A stretch of DNA of 64,000 nt, from the NCBI GenBank assembly GCA_947495685.1, contig CANLZY010000005.1, positions 62,001 through 126,000 of the forward strand, read 5' to 3'. The notes beneath the pieces were generated by a model, which made no database searches, was not told where the DNA came from, and saw nothing but the letters and a program-made list of their open reading frames with translations. Source of the stretch: an uncultured Tropicimonas sp. Lineage in GTDB: Bacteria; Pseudomonadota; Alphaproteobacteria; Rhodobacterales; Rhodobacteraceae. Numbering within the stretch: the stretch's first letter is position 1; each line of letters opens with the position of its first letter. Below are positions 46,053 to 54,539 of this stretch, piece after piece. Position numbers and translations under genes: made by a program.

Positions 46053-47156
46053 ATGGCAAATATCTATGTGTACAGCGATGCGGGCTACGCGTTCGATGCG
46101 AAGAACCTCGACTTCTACCAGATGTTCGACACGGCCTTCGACACCATCTTCCGCAAGGGCGGGGGCTTCAATGTCGAAGACGCGACGTACAGTGCCGTGT
46201 TCCGGATGCCCTGGGGGTACTGGGAAACCGAGAGCACTGTCGGTGACCGGGAATATCGGGACACCGGATATACCCAGACCAACTTTCACGGGAACGACCT
46301 GACCGGCACGCAGGCTGGGATGACGGGCGGGACGGTCGAGGCGCTGGTCGAGCAGCAGGTATGGACCCACACCGTCAGGACCGACACCGCCCTGTTGTCG
46401 GGGTCGGGCGAGGCCCGGCTGTGGACCGCCACCGGCCTGTCGATCCCGGTCGGTGACATCGACGCCGTGGCCGCGACGCCGGGCACCCGGGATGACAGGG
46501 CGCTGTTCCGGGAGTCCCTGACCGGGAACGACCTCTTTGATCTGAGTGGCGGGGATGACATCGCCTCGGGCCACGCCGGGGAGGACCGGATTCTTGGGCG
46601 TGCGGGGAATGACACCTTGTCCGGCAACCGGCACGACGATCTGCTGCGCGGTGGCGACGGCGATGATCTGGTCCTCGGTGGGTACGGGCGGGACGCGCTC
46701 TTTGGGAATCGCGGGGCGGACACGCTCCTTGGCCACGGGCACGCCGACGTGATGCACGGTGGCCGGGGGAATGACGCCCTTCACGGCGGGCTGGGGGGCG
46801 ACAGGCTGTTTGGCGACCGGGGCAACGACGTCCTGTACGGAAATCGTGGCGACGACGCGCTCTTTGGCAACACCGGCAACGATACGCTGTTCGGGGGTGT
46901 CGGCAACGACAGCCTCAGCGGTGGCGCCGGGGTGGACAGCTTTGTGCTGAAGCAGGGGACTGGCGTCGATGCCATCGAGGACTACGAGATTGGCGTGGAC
47001 CGTCTTGTTCTGGCGTACAACCTCCACGATGTGCCGTTGCGCTTTGTCGAACGCGATGCCGATACGATGATCGAGATCGCCGCCAGCGGGGAGGACCTCG
47101 TGCTGGTGCTGGGGGTCGAGCCGGCCCAGATCATCGATGATCTCGTGGTGTTCTGA
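46053..47156 (+). CDS. RTX repeat protein (hemolysin-type calcium-binding repeats)
   Basis: A 367-residue protein with GGAGGGGAG before its ATG. The N-terminal 165 residues (MANIYVYSDAGYAFDAKNLD...) show no enzyme motif; they are followed by a run of glycine-rich nonapeptides (about residues 178-297) and a C-terminal stretch (SFVLKQGTGVDAIEDYEIG...) typical of type I secretion substrates. It has no signal peptide, as expected. Many repeats are imperfect (for example GNRGADTLL and GNRGNDVLY). The secretion ABC genes are not in the window. Confidence 0.85.
   Translation: MANIYVYSDAGYAFDAKNLDFYQMFDTAFDTIFRKGGGFNVEDATYSAVFRMPWGYWETESTVGDREYRDTGYTQTNFHGNDLTGTQAGMTGGTVEALVEQQVWTHTVRTDTALLSGSGEARLWTATGLSIPVGDIDAVAATPGTRDDRALFRESLTGNDLFDLSGGDDIASGHAGEDRILGRAGNDTLSGNRHDDLLRGGDGDDLVLGGYGRDALFGNRGADTLLGHGHADVMHGGRGNDALHGGLGGDRLFGDRGNDVLYGNRGDDALFGNTGNDTLFGGVGNDSLSGGAGVDSFVLKQGTGVDAIEDYEIGVDRLVLAYNLHDVPLRFVERDADTMIEIAASGEDLVLVLGVEPAQIIDDLVVF
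46584..46940 (+). repeat. RTX nonapeptide repeat block
   Basis: About a dozen tandem units of the GGxGxDxUx type within the RTX gene, encoding calcium-binding beta-roll turns. Several units have Asn or Arg in place of a Gly (GNRGDDALF, GNTGNDTLF), so calcium binding may be partial. Confidence 0.75.
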
Positions 47157-47457
47157 CCGGAGAGGCCAAGGTCGGCGGTCCGGTTTGGAATGTAGCGTGG
47201 ATGGTTTCGCGCGGGGCGGCGGAACGCGGGTTCAGGCTTCGTGTGCCGGAGGACTTTGGGGAGGACGTGCCCGATCACGTCGGATTGCGCGGGATCGACG
47301 ATCTGGCGCAGCACGTCGGGCGAGGCGGGGCAGCGCACGCGTGATCGGCCGGACGGGTGGGTCACGTCCGACCTTCCTGCACAGGTGCTGCGCGCGGGGC
47401 GGTGTTTGGCCCGGCGGCGGCAGGGGGTACACAGGGGAAATGCCAAGGGAGGGGACC
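47157..47457. other. Intergenic region between the RTX and VOC genes
   Basis: About 300 bases. A short plus-strand frame (47202-47342) reads somewhat like protein but has no ribosome site, and minus-strand frames are Arg/Pro-rich. I see no supported gene. Confidence 0.45.
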
Positions 47458-48048
47458 ATGCGGAAATTGCAGGCACAAGGGGTGCATCACATCACGTTGA
47501 CGGGGGCCGACCGGCAGACGTCGATCGATTTCTGGGAGGGGCTGCTGGGGATGCCGTTTGTCTTTGACCAGCCCAACCTGGACGACCCCGACGAGGGGCA
47601 CCTGTATTTTGATCCCGGCGACGGGCGGCTGATCACCGTGTTCACCAACGAGACCCGGGTGCCGAACGGGCGGCGCGCCCCGACCGAGCCGGGATGCGTG
47701 CATCACCTGGCGTTCAACGTCAGCAAGGCGGTTTTCAGCCAGGCGGTGGAGCGGCTGGAGGAGCGCGGCATCGGGCATTCGGGGCCAAAGGACCGTGGCT
47801 TCATGGATTCGATCTATTTCAAGGACCCGATGGGGCTGTTGATCGAACTGGCCTGTTACCGGTTCGAGCCGCCGGTGGGCTGCACCCATGCAGACGTGAT
47901 GATCGAGGCGCACCGAATCCGGGTGGCGCGGGGCGATTACAACATCGCGGAGATTCACCTGGCCGATGCCATCGAGGCGCTGGTGGAGCGGCAGCAGGAC
48001 TCGTTGTCGACCAGTCGCGCCGCGGCAGATCCGTATCGGAAGGGCTGA
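47458..48048 (+). CDS. VOC-family ring-cleaving-dioxygenase-like protein
   Basis: A 196-residue protein starting MRKLQAQGVHHITLTGADRQ. Vicinal-oxygen-chelate elements: the N-terminal His of HHITLTG, the middle His of GCVHHLAFNVS and the Glu of GLLIELACYRFEPP, which would bind Fe or another metal. Relatives are described as ring-cleavage dioxygenases or glyoxalases; the substrate is unknown. The last 60 residues are hydrophilic and not part of the fold. The start is set by GAGGGGACC. Confidence 0.8.
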   Translation: MRKLQAQGVHHITLTGADRQTSIDFWEGLLGMPFVFDQPNLDDPDEGHLYFDPGDGRLITVFTNETRVPNGRRAPTEPGCVHHLAFNVSKAVFSQAVERLEERGIGHSGPKDRGFMDSIYFKDPMGLLIELACYRFEPPVGCTHADVMIEAHRIRVARGDYNIAEIHLADAIEALVERQQDSLSTSRAAADPYRKG

Positions 48049-48062
48049 GGCCGGTGGCTGTG

Positions 48063-48437
48063 TCAGACCCGGCCCGACATCACCAGCCAGGTGACGAAGA
48101 TGGCGAAGAGGATCAGGATGTTCAGCATCAGCGGCCCGAGGATGCCGATGATGCGCCCGATCCGGCGGTCGCGCGGGTCGATGGCATTGAGGAACTTGCG
48201 CAGCTGGGTCTGGGCGCGGTCGACATGGGCCATGTCGATCTGGCGGCGCAGCTTGGGGTTCTGCCACAGCTGCTCCATCTGGACCAGGTAGCGGGCCTCC
48301 TTGCGCAGGGCGCGGGGCAGGGTGCCGGGGGCGCGCCGCAGCTTGACCGCGAGCGTGTCGCGCCCGCCCACGCCAAGCTGTTCGCGCATCAGCACGGCAA
48401 GGGCGGCGTTGGTCTCGGGCAGCGGCAATTGGCTCAT
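48063..48437 (-). CDS. Small membrane-anchored helical protein
   Basis: A 124-residue protein. The first 95 residues are basic and helical (TLPRALRKEARYLVQMEQLWQ... ); one membrane segment near the C-terminus (about 100-120, LGPLMLNILILFAIFVTWLVM) would anchor it. The genomic pattern is one I have seen in Rhodobacterales, without a named function. It is convergent with the VOC gene, 14 bases apart. Confidence 0.65.
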   Translation of the reverse strand: MSQLPLPETNAALAVLMREQLGVGGRDTLAVKLRRAPGTLPRALRKEARYLVQMEQLWQNPKLRRQIDMAHVDRAQTQLRKFLNAIDPRDRRIGRIIGILGPLMLNILILFAIFVTWLVMSGRV

Positions 48438-48625
48438 GGCGGTGTTCTAGATCAGATCCCGGGCGGGTTGAAACGGATTCTGCGTGGGCCGGTCGGGGGC
48501 GTGGCGGGCTGCGGCGGTCGGGGTGGCGTTGGCGGCGGGTGCGGGGCGCTGGCCGGTTGAACGCGGGCGCAAAACAGGGGATCAACGCGCACGCCATGTG
48601 GGCGGATTCGCGAAGGGAACATGCC

Positions 48626-49399
48626 ATGCTGACCACCTATCACCTTGGTCCGGAGATCGGCCCGCAGAGCCCGACGCCGTTGTTGATCGTGCACGGGCTG
48701 TTCGGGTCGGCGCGCAACTGGGGCGTGGTGGCCAAGCGGCTGAGCGCGGATCGGCCGGTGTTGACGGTGGACATGCGCAACCACGGTGAATCGTTTCGCG
48801 ACGGGGCGCATGGTTACGAGGACATGGCGGCGGATCTGGCGCGGGTGATCGCGGCCAATGGCGGTGTGGCCGACGTGGTGGGCCATTCGATGGGCGGCAA
48901 GGCGGCGATGCTGCTGGCGCTGTCGCAACCGGAGATGGTCGGGCGGCTGGTGGTGGCCGATATCGCGCCGGTTGCCTATGCCCACACGCAGTTGCACCTG
49001 GTCCAGGCGATGCAGGAGCTGGATGTGTCTGGGGTGACCCGGCGCAGCGACGCCGATGCCGCGCTGGCCGAGACGGTACCGAACGCGGGCACGCGGGCGT
49101 TTCTGCTGCAATCGCTGGACCTGAAGGCGCAGCCGCCGGAATGGCGGCTGAACCTGGACGTGCTGGCCGCCGAGATGCCCAAGGTGCTGGGCTGGCCCGG
49201 AGCGATGGGAACGTACACGGGCGCGACGCTGTTCCTGTCGGGCGCCGATTCGGATTATGTGCAGCCGGAGCATCGGGGCGAGATCAAGCGGCTGTTTCCC
49301 AATGCGCGTTTTGCGAAAATCCCCGGTGCCGGACATTGGCTGCATGCCGAAAAACCGCGCGAATTCGAAGCTGCGGTGGCGGCCTTCCTGTCGGCGTGA
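48626..49399 (+). CDS. Alpha/beta hydrolase (YbfF-like esterase)
   Basis: A 257-residue alpha/beta hydrolase from MLTTYHLGPEIG, behind AAGGGAAC. The nucleophile Ser is in VVGHSMGGKAA, the His in GAGHWLHAEKP, and the Asp lies in the SGADSDYV strand. The oxyanion strand LLIVHGLFGSARNW is present. Resembles the YbfF acyl-CoA/ester hydrolases. Cytoplasmic; no linked substrate pathway. Confidence 0.88.
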   Translation: MLTTYHLGPEIGPQSPTPLLIVHGLFGSARNWGVVAKRLSADRPVLTVDMRNHGESFRDGAHGYEDMAADLARVIAANGGVADVVGHSMGGKAAMLLALSQPEMVGRLVVADIAPVAYAHTQLHLVQAMQELDVSGVTRRSDADAALAETVPNAGTRAFLLQSLDLKAQPPEWRLNLDVLAAEMPKVLGWPGAMGTYTGATLFLSGADSDYVQPEHRGEIKRLFPNARFAKIPGAGHWLHAEKPREFEAAVAAFLSA

Positions 49400-49409
49400 G
49401 CCAATATTG

Positions 49410-49423
49410 TTGACCTCCGTCAA
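49410..49423. promoter_or_regulatory. Candidate FNR/Crp-family binding site (FnrL type)
   Basis: TTGACCTCCGTCAA is a perfect inverted repeat with a TTGAC-N4-GTCAA form. A -10-like TAGAAA lies at 49446-49451, and the site centre would be at about -41.5 if transcription starts near 49458, so it fits a class II activator site. The next gene starts at 49485. Regulation is inferred. Confidence 0.55.
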
Positions 49424-49484
49424 AGTCCTGACATTCCCGTCATGGTAGAAATCCGCAGTGGATCAACCGACAGGGGAGGATAGG

Positions 49485-49760
49485 ATGATCACGCTTGACG
49501 ATATCGAGGACATGAACTGTCTCGACCGGGACCAGATCGCAGCCATCGCGGAGCATGAGCACATCGGGGATTTTGATGCCTCGATGCTGGCGGAATACCT
49601 GATGCACATGCCCAAGGGGCCGCAGAAGGTGCAGCAGATGATCTGTGACGACATGCGGGTCGCGATGCACAGGGACGACGTGGTGCACGCGAAAGAGCTG
49701 TTCCGGACATTGCAGCATTTCATGAAAGATCACCCCGAGGCCGCGCGGGGATCGGCGTGA
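49485..49760 (+). CDS. Small protein of unknown function under a putative FNR site
   Basis: A 91-residue protein from MITLDDIEDMNCLDRDQ, with GGGGAGGATAGG before its ATG. It is acidic and helical with many His and Met residues (AEHEHIGD, LMHMPKG, AMHRDDVVHAK, LQHFMKDH). It has no signal peptide. The His/Met content might bind metal, but this is a guess. I do not recognise the family. Confidence 0.65.
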   Translation: MITLDDIEDMNCLDRDQIAAIAEHEHIGDFDASMLAEYLMHMPKGPQKVQQMICDDMRVAMHRDDVVHAKELFRTLQHFMKDHPEAARGSA

Positions 49761-49804
49761 TGCCGGGGATCAAGTTGTTCCAGAACGATTTCCCGGGGGC
49801 GGAT

Positions 49805-49987
49805 TCAGCCCTCGTGAAGTTTCTTGGCAATCAGCCAGGCCACCGGTACGCCAAGCACAAGCCCGGCGATGATGGCGGCGATGATGGCGGTGCCGGACAC
49901 GTAACCCATCACAAGAACCGCGACGATTCCCACGCCCATGATGACCGTTGAGGCCAGCGTGTGGATCAGAAGGGTCAGTCGCAACAT
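49805..49987 (-). CDS. Small two-helix membrane protein
   Basis: A 60-residue protein (MLRLTLLIHTLASTVIM...) with two hydrophobic segments and a basic tail (AKKLHEG). It is similar in length and pattern to the protein at 40659-40835, so the two look paralogous. No function assigned. Confidence 0.6.
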   Translation of the reverse strand: MLRLTLLIHTLASTVIMGVGIVAVLVMGYVSGTAIIAAIIAGLVLGVPVAWLIAKKLHEG

Positions 49988-50222
49988 GCCGGGGTCTCCG
50001 CGGGCGTGACAGGATGCGGCCCGCTTAGGGCGCGCGGCTGGGCATGTCGTTGATCGGGATCAATCCGGATCGGACCTGAGGTGCGCGCAGGCCTGTCCCC
50101 CGCGATGGTGGGGCGGGGCGGCGCGTTGGTATCCTGCATCCACGGGGGCGCAAGACATTGCGCCGTGCGGACCTGAAGCGCCGCGCTGACCATCGCTGCG
50201 CCCGGCGCGGCGGTCTGGTGGT

Positions 50223-50259
50223 GGGGCGGGCTGCCGACCCTTGGCTGGCAGCCCGCCCC
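50223..50259 (-). terminator. Strong hairpin after the enolase-superfamily gene
   Basis: A perfect 13-bp stem (GGGGCGGGCTGCC at 50223-50235 with 50247-50259) and an 11-base loop, 12 bases beyond the stop of the minus-strand gene. The U-tract is missing, but the stem is long and stable, so I call it a terminator. Confidence 0.55.
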
Positions 50260-50270
50260 GCGCAGGGGCG

Positions 50271-51506
50271 TCAGAGTCGGACGGGTGCGCCGCCTTCGAA
50301 CAGGTTCTCGTCGCTGTAGTTGCAGGGCGCGTCCTGCATTTCCAGATGCAGGCCGGTGCCGGTGTAGGGGTGGGCGCGGGCGAGGGCCTCGTCCACCTCG
50401 ATGCCAAGGCCGGGGCCCTCGGGCGGGATCAGGTAGCCGTTGTCGAAGGTGATGGTGTCGCCGATCAGTGCCCGGTGGAACGCGCCGCCGGTTTCGATGG
50501 TTTCGACCATCAGCAGGTTGGGCAGCGTGGTGGCCAGGTGCACGTTGGCGGCCCATTCGATCGGCCCGGCATAGAGATGCGGCGCGACGTGGGCGTTGTA
50601 GACCTCGGCCATGGCGGCGATCTTCTTGGCCTCCCACAGCCCGCCGACCCGCCCGGTGGCCGGTTGCAGGATCGTGGCGGCGCCGTTGCGCAGGATGGGG
50701 GCGAACTCGGCCTTGGTGGTCAGGCGTTCGCCGGTGGCGACGGGGATCGAGGTGGCCCCGGCGACGCGGGCCATGGCCGCGACGTTGTCGGGGGGCACGG
50801 GTTCTTCGAACCACAGCGGCTGGTAGGGTTCCAGGGCCTTGGCCATGCGCACCGCGCCGCCGGTGGAGAACTGCCCGTGGGTGCCGAACAGAAGGTCGGC
50901 GCGGGTGCCGACGGCCTCGCGGATCGCCGAACAGAAGGCGACCGAGCGGTCGATGTCGAGCAGCGAGGGCTGGTGGCCACCGCGGATCGTGTAGGGGCCG
51001 GCTGGGTCGAACTTGACCGCCGTGAAGCCCTGTTCGACGCGGGCGACGGCGGCGCGGGCGGCGGCCTGCGGATCGTTCCAGAACGCCGGCAGCACGTCAT
51101 CGGGGCCGGGGTAGAGATAGGTATAGGCGCGCAGGCGGTCGTTTGTGCGCCCGCCAAGCAGCGCCCAGACGGGCCGGTCGCGGGCCTTGCCGAGGATGTC
51201 CCAGCAGGCGATCTCCAGCCCGGAGAAGGCCCCCATCACGGTGGGGTCGGGGCGCTGGGTGAACCCCGAAGAATAGGCGCGGCGGAACATCAGCTCGATG
51301 TTCTCGGGGTTTTCGCCCTGCATGTGGCGGGCAAAGACGTCCTCGGTCACCGCGCGCATCGCATCGGGGCCGACGGCGGCGGCATAGACCTCGCCCCAGC
51401 CGGTGATACCGCAGGCGGTGGTCAGCTTGACAAAGATCCAGTAGCGCCCACCCCATCCGGGCTTGGGCGGGGCGGTGACGATGATGTCGAGGTCGGTCAG
51501 TTTCAT
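50271..51506 (-). CDS. Mandelate racemase/muconate lactonizing family protein with atypical metal site
   Basis: A 411-residue enolase-superfamily protein. The Lys region is GFTAVKFDPAG and the Glu ligands include WFEEPVPPD and TGERLTTKAEF. At the first metal-ligand position, the expected Asp (as in DANH of the relative at 13390-14559) is replaced: the segment reads LLFGTHGQFSTGGA. A GTHGQ subgroup may exist, so loss of activity is not certain. The second catalytic His lies in APHLYAGPIEW. Its likely role is dehydration or cycloisomerisation of a sugar acid. Confidence 0.8.
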   Translation of the reverse strand: MKLTDLDIIVTAPPKPGWGGRYWIFVKLTTACGITGWGEVYAAAVGPDAMRAVTEDVFARHMQGENPENIELMFRRAYSSGFTQRPDPTVMGAFSGLEIACWDILGKARDRPVWALLGGRTNDRLRAYTYLYPGPDDVLPAFWNDPQAAARAAVARVEQGFTAVKFDPAGPYTIRGGHQPSLLDIDRSVAFCSAIREAVGTRADLLFGTHGQFSTGGAVRMAKALEPYQPLWFEEPVPPDNVAAMARVAGATSIPVATGERLTTKAEFAPILRNGAATILQPATGRVGGLWEAKKIAAMAEVYNAHVAPHLYAGPIEWAANVHLATTLPNLLMVETIETGGAFHRALIGDTITFDNGYLIPPEGPGLGIEVDEALARAHPYTGTGLHLEMQDAPCNYSDENLFEGGAPVRL

Positions 51507-51694
51507 GCGGGCCTCTTTGGCGGGCAGGGCGGGGTGCGAGGGCCGGGGGCCACCGGGCGAAGGGTCGTCGATGCGGCAGCATAGCGACAGGCGGGCTTTG
51601 GCCGCAATCGCTTGCGTTGCGGTAGCGGGCGCGCGCAGTCACTTGAGCCGGACGGTGGCGCATGATTGGATGGCCGCAGGAGGAGGAGCGGAAC

Positions 51695-51955
51695 ATGAGT
51701 TTGCACGACATAGCGCGACGCGCACTGGAAGAAATCAAGGCGGTCGAGGGCACCGGCGTGACGGATGGCCACGAAGCCGAGATCCTCGCGGCCATCGACA
51801 AGGCGATGCACGCCGCGATGGAGGTCTGCTGCCGGGAGCAGGCGGACGTGGTGGAACAACACCTGTCGCATGTCACCGGGGTGGCCGAACGGATCAACCA
51901 GGAAACCGAACGCCGCCAGGAGCTGTTGATCGCGAACCTGACCGCGATGCGCTAG
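51695..51955 (+). CDS. Small helical protein of unknown function
   Basis: An 86-residue acidic, helical protein from MSLHDIARRALEEIK, with AGGAGGAG upstream. A Cys pair (AMEVCCREQ) and a Glu-rich tail are visible; no signal or membrane segment. It lies alone between two minus-strand genes. I do not recognise the family. Confidence 0.6.
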   Translation: MSLHDIARRALEEIKAVEGTGVTDGHEAEILAAIDKAMHAAMEVCCREQADVVEQHLSHVTGVAERINQETERRQELLIANLTAMR

Positions 51956-52121
51956 CGGCGGATGAGACTGGTCCGGGCGGGGGAGGCTCGCCGGATCTGG
52001 CAAAGGGGCAGGCCGCGTGAAAGCGGGGCCTGCCCGGACAGGCGCAGCATCGGCTGACCGCCGGATCGGGGCGGCCACGGTGCCGTGGGGCGTGCGCTGC
52101 CCGAGGGAGGGCGTTGCGCGA

Positions 52122-53204
52122 TCAGAACAGGATCACGTTGCGCCGGGCGCCACCGCCGCGCGTGTCGTCGAGCGCCTCGTTGATCTGCTCCAGCGACCAG
52201 AGCCCCGACACCAGTTCATCAAGCTTGAGCCGCCCCTGCTGGTAGAGGTCGATCATCCACGGGATGTCGCGCGACAGCACGGCGTCGCCCATTTTCGAGC
52301 CGACGATGCCCTGGCCGAGGGCTGCGAGCATCACCGGTTCGTATTCGGTCATCTGGCCGGAATGGGGCATGCCGACCAGCACCGCCTTGCCGCGATTGCC
52401 GAGAAAGCGCAATGCGCCCTGGTAGGCCTGAATGGCGCCGGTACAGATCAGCACCGCATCGGCGCCGGTGGGGGCGATGTCGCGCAACCTCGCCCAGGGT
52501 TTGTCGGCGGTGGCGAGGATGCCGTCGGTGGCGCCGAATTCGAGGGCGGCGTCCAGTTTTTCCTGCGACATGTCGATGGCGACGATCCGGGCGGCCCCGG
52601 CGATGCGGGCACCCTGGATCGCGTTCAGCCCGACGCCACCGGTGCCGATGACGACAACGGTCTGGCCCGGGCGGATGCCGGCGGTGTTGACCGCCGCGCC
52701 AACGCCGGTGATGACCCCGCAGGACAGCAGGCAGGCGGCGGCGGCGGGGATTTCCTCGGGGATCCTGACGACCTGGCTGGAATGCACGGTCACGGCCTCG
52801 GCAAAGGCGCCGCAGTTCATCGCGCCCAGCACCGGATCACCGTCGGCATCGGTCAGCGGCCCGTCGTGGGGGGGCGGGGTGGTGGCGCAATGGGCCGGGT
52901 GGCCGGTGGAGCAGCTGGCGCATTGCTGGCAGGCGCGGATCAGGGTCACCAGAACCCGGTCGCCCGTGGCGATGCCGCTGACCTGGTCGCCGACGCCGGT
53001 GACGCGCCCGATGCCCTCGTGGCCATAGACCGCCGGAAGCTGCCCGCCCCAGCCGCCGTCGATGTAGGAGATGTCGGAATGGCAGATCGCGCAGGCCTCC
53101 ATCTCGACCTGCACCTGCGCCGGGCCGGCGGGCGCGAGGGTGATCTGTTCGATTGTCAGGGGCGCGTCGAAGGTGCGGCAGACGGCGGCTTTGATTGTTG
53201 TCAT
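52122..53204 (-). CDS. Zinc-dependent alcohol dehydrogenase
   Basis: A 360-residue medium-chain dehydrogenase. The catalytic zinc ligands are the Cys of AICHSD and the His-Glu of VYGHEGIGRV, with a third Cys in LSCGVITG. A structural zinc lobe is ACQQCASCSTGHPAHC. The NAD site is VVIGTGGVGLNAIQGA. It oxidises alcohols (or reduces aldehydes) in the cytoplasm. As the last gene of the operon that begins at the HAD gene, it may finish degradation of a small alcohol or aldehyde. Confidence 0.9.
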   Translation of the reverse strand: MTTIKAAVCRTFDAPLTIEQITLAPAGPAQVQVEMEACAICHSDISYIDGGWGGQLPAVYGHEGIGRVTGVGDQVSGIATGDRVLVTLIRACQQCASCSTGHPAHCATTPPPHDGPLTDADGDPVLGAMNCGAFAEAVTVHSSQVVRIPEEIPAAAACLLSCGVITGVGAAVNTAGIRPGQTVVVIGTGGVGLNAIQGARIAGAARIVAIDMSQEKLDAALEFGATDGILATADKPWARLRDIAPTGADAVLICTGAIQAYQGALRFLGNRGKAVLVGMPHSGQMTEYEPVMLAALGQGIVGSKMGDAVLSRDIPWMIDLYQQGRLKLDELVSGLWSLEQINEALDDTRGGGARRNVILF

Positions 53205-53237
53205 GTCATTGAATCCAGAGGGGGGGTTGAAGCGAGT

Positions 53238-54488
53238 TCACTCCGACGAGGACGCGGGTTCTTGCGCCCCGGCGACATAAAGCACCACGCAGACGACCAT
53301 CAGCGCGGCGGCCAGAAGAAACGCGGCGCCCGGCAGGTGGATCGCGGCGTCGGAGCGGGTGGACAGGTAGAAGACCTGGGTCATCACCAATGGCGCGAGG
53401 ATGGTGGCCAGAGAGATGGTGGAGGTGATGACGCCCTGCAGTTCGCCCTGGGCATCGTCGCCGGCCCGGCGGGACATCACGCCCTGCAGCGCGGGCACGG
53501 CGACCGAGCCGAGGGCGCTGATCGGGGTGAGGATGAGGGCGAGGGTGCCGGAGGTGACAAAGCCGAGCGCGGTGAGGATCGCGACCTCGAACACCAGTCC
53601 GAACAGGATCGTGCCGTGTTCCCCCAGCAGCCGCAGGAACGGGCGCACGAGCAGGGCCTGCACGATGGTGTAGCCGATGCCGAACAGACCGAGCGACAGG
53701 CCGACCATCGCCGTATCCCAGCCAAAGCGCACCGGGGTGAAATAGGCCCAGATCGCCGGGTAGACGAAGAGCGCGAATTCGTAGATCGCCAGCACGGTCA
53801 GCAGGCGGCCAAGGCCGGGCAGGTTGCCGACATGCAGGATCGCGCCGAACGGGTTGGCGCGTTTCCAGGTGAAGGGGCGGCGGATGCGGTCGGTCACGGA
53901 TTCGGGCAGGACGAAATAGCCCAGGCACATGTTCAGCAGCGCGAGCGCGGCGGCGGCATAGAACGGCGCGCGCGGGCCAAGCGTGCCGAGCAGCCCGCCC
54001 ATCAACGGCCCGAGCACGAAGCCGACCCCGTAGGCGGCGTGGGTCAGGGCAAAGCGCGGGGCCTTGTCCTCGGGGCGGGAAATGTCGGCGACAAAGGCCA
54101 TCGCGGTGGAGTGGGTGGCGGCCAGGATGCCGCCGAGGATGCGGGCGGCGAGCAGCATCCAGATCGACCAGGTCAGCGCCATCACCAGGTAATCCGCCGC
54201 CATCACCCCGAGCGAGATCAACAGCACCGGGCGGCGCCCGTAGGCGTCTGACAGGGAGCCGAGCACCGGGCCGAACAGGAACTGCATCACGGCAAAGCCG
54301 GTCGCCAGGATGCCGCCCCAGATCGCCGCCTGGCCGAGGCCGCCGCCGTTCACCTGGCGGATCAGGTCGGGCATCACCGGCAGGATCAGGCCGATCCCCA
54401 TCGCGTCGATCACCAGCGTGATCAGGATGAACGCCAGCGGCAGCCGGGAATCCGCCGGGGGGGCGTCAGCGAGGGGTGTCTCGGTCAT
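53238..54488 (-). CDS. MFS transporter, tetracycline-efflux (TetA) type
   Basis: I start at MTETPLADAPP (416 residues), although an in-frame ATG seven codons earlier exists. Twelve hydrophobic segments; the MFS motif A GSLSDAYGRRPVLL follows the second. The resemblance is to TetA-like exporters; such genes in roseobacters usually lack a resistance role. It lies 33 bases upstream of the alcohol dehydrogenase in the same operon. Confidence 0.82.
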   Translation of the reverse strand: MTETPLADAPPADSRLPLAFILITLVIDAMGIGLILPVMPDLIRQVNGGGLGQAAIWGGILATGFAVMQFLFGPVLGSLSDAYGRRPVLLISLGVMAADYLVMALTWSIWMLLAARILGGILAATHSTAMAFVADISRPEDKAPRFALTHAAYGVGFVLGPLMGGLLGTLGPRAPFYAAAALALLNMCLGYFVLPESVTDRIRRPFTWKRANPFGAILHVGNLPGLGRLLTVLAIYEFALFVYPAIWAYFTPVRFGWDTAMVGLSLGLFGIGYTIVQALLVRPFLRLLGEHGTILFGLVFEVAILTALGFVTSGTLALILTPISALGSVAVPALQGVMSRRAGDDAQGELQGVITSTISLATILAPLVMTQVFYLSTRSDAAIHLPGAAFLLAAALMVVCVVLYVAGAQEPASSSE

Positions 54489-54539
54489 CTCGGGGCGTTC
54501 CTTGGCCACCGGTGGGGTGCCCGGCGGGCCGGGCCGGTG

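Noticed and set aside
47232-47459. Minus-strand 75-codon frame upstream of the VOC gene
   Set aside because: Arg/Pro-rich composition and no start context.
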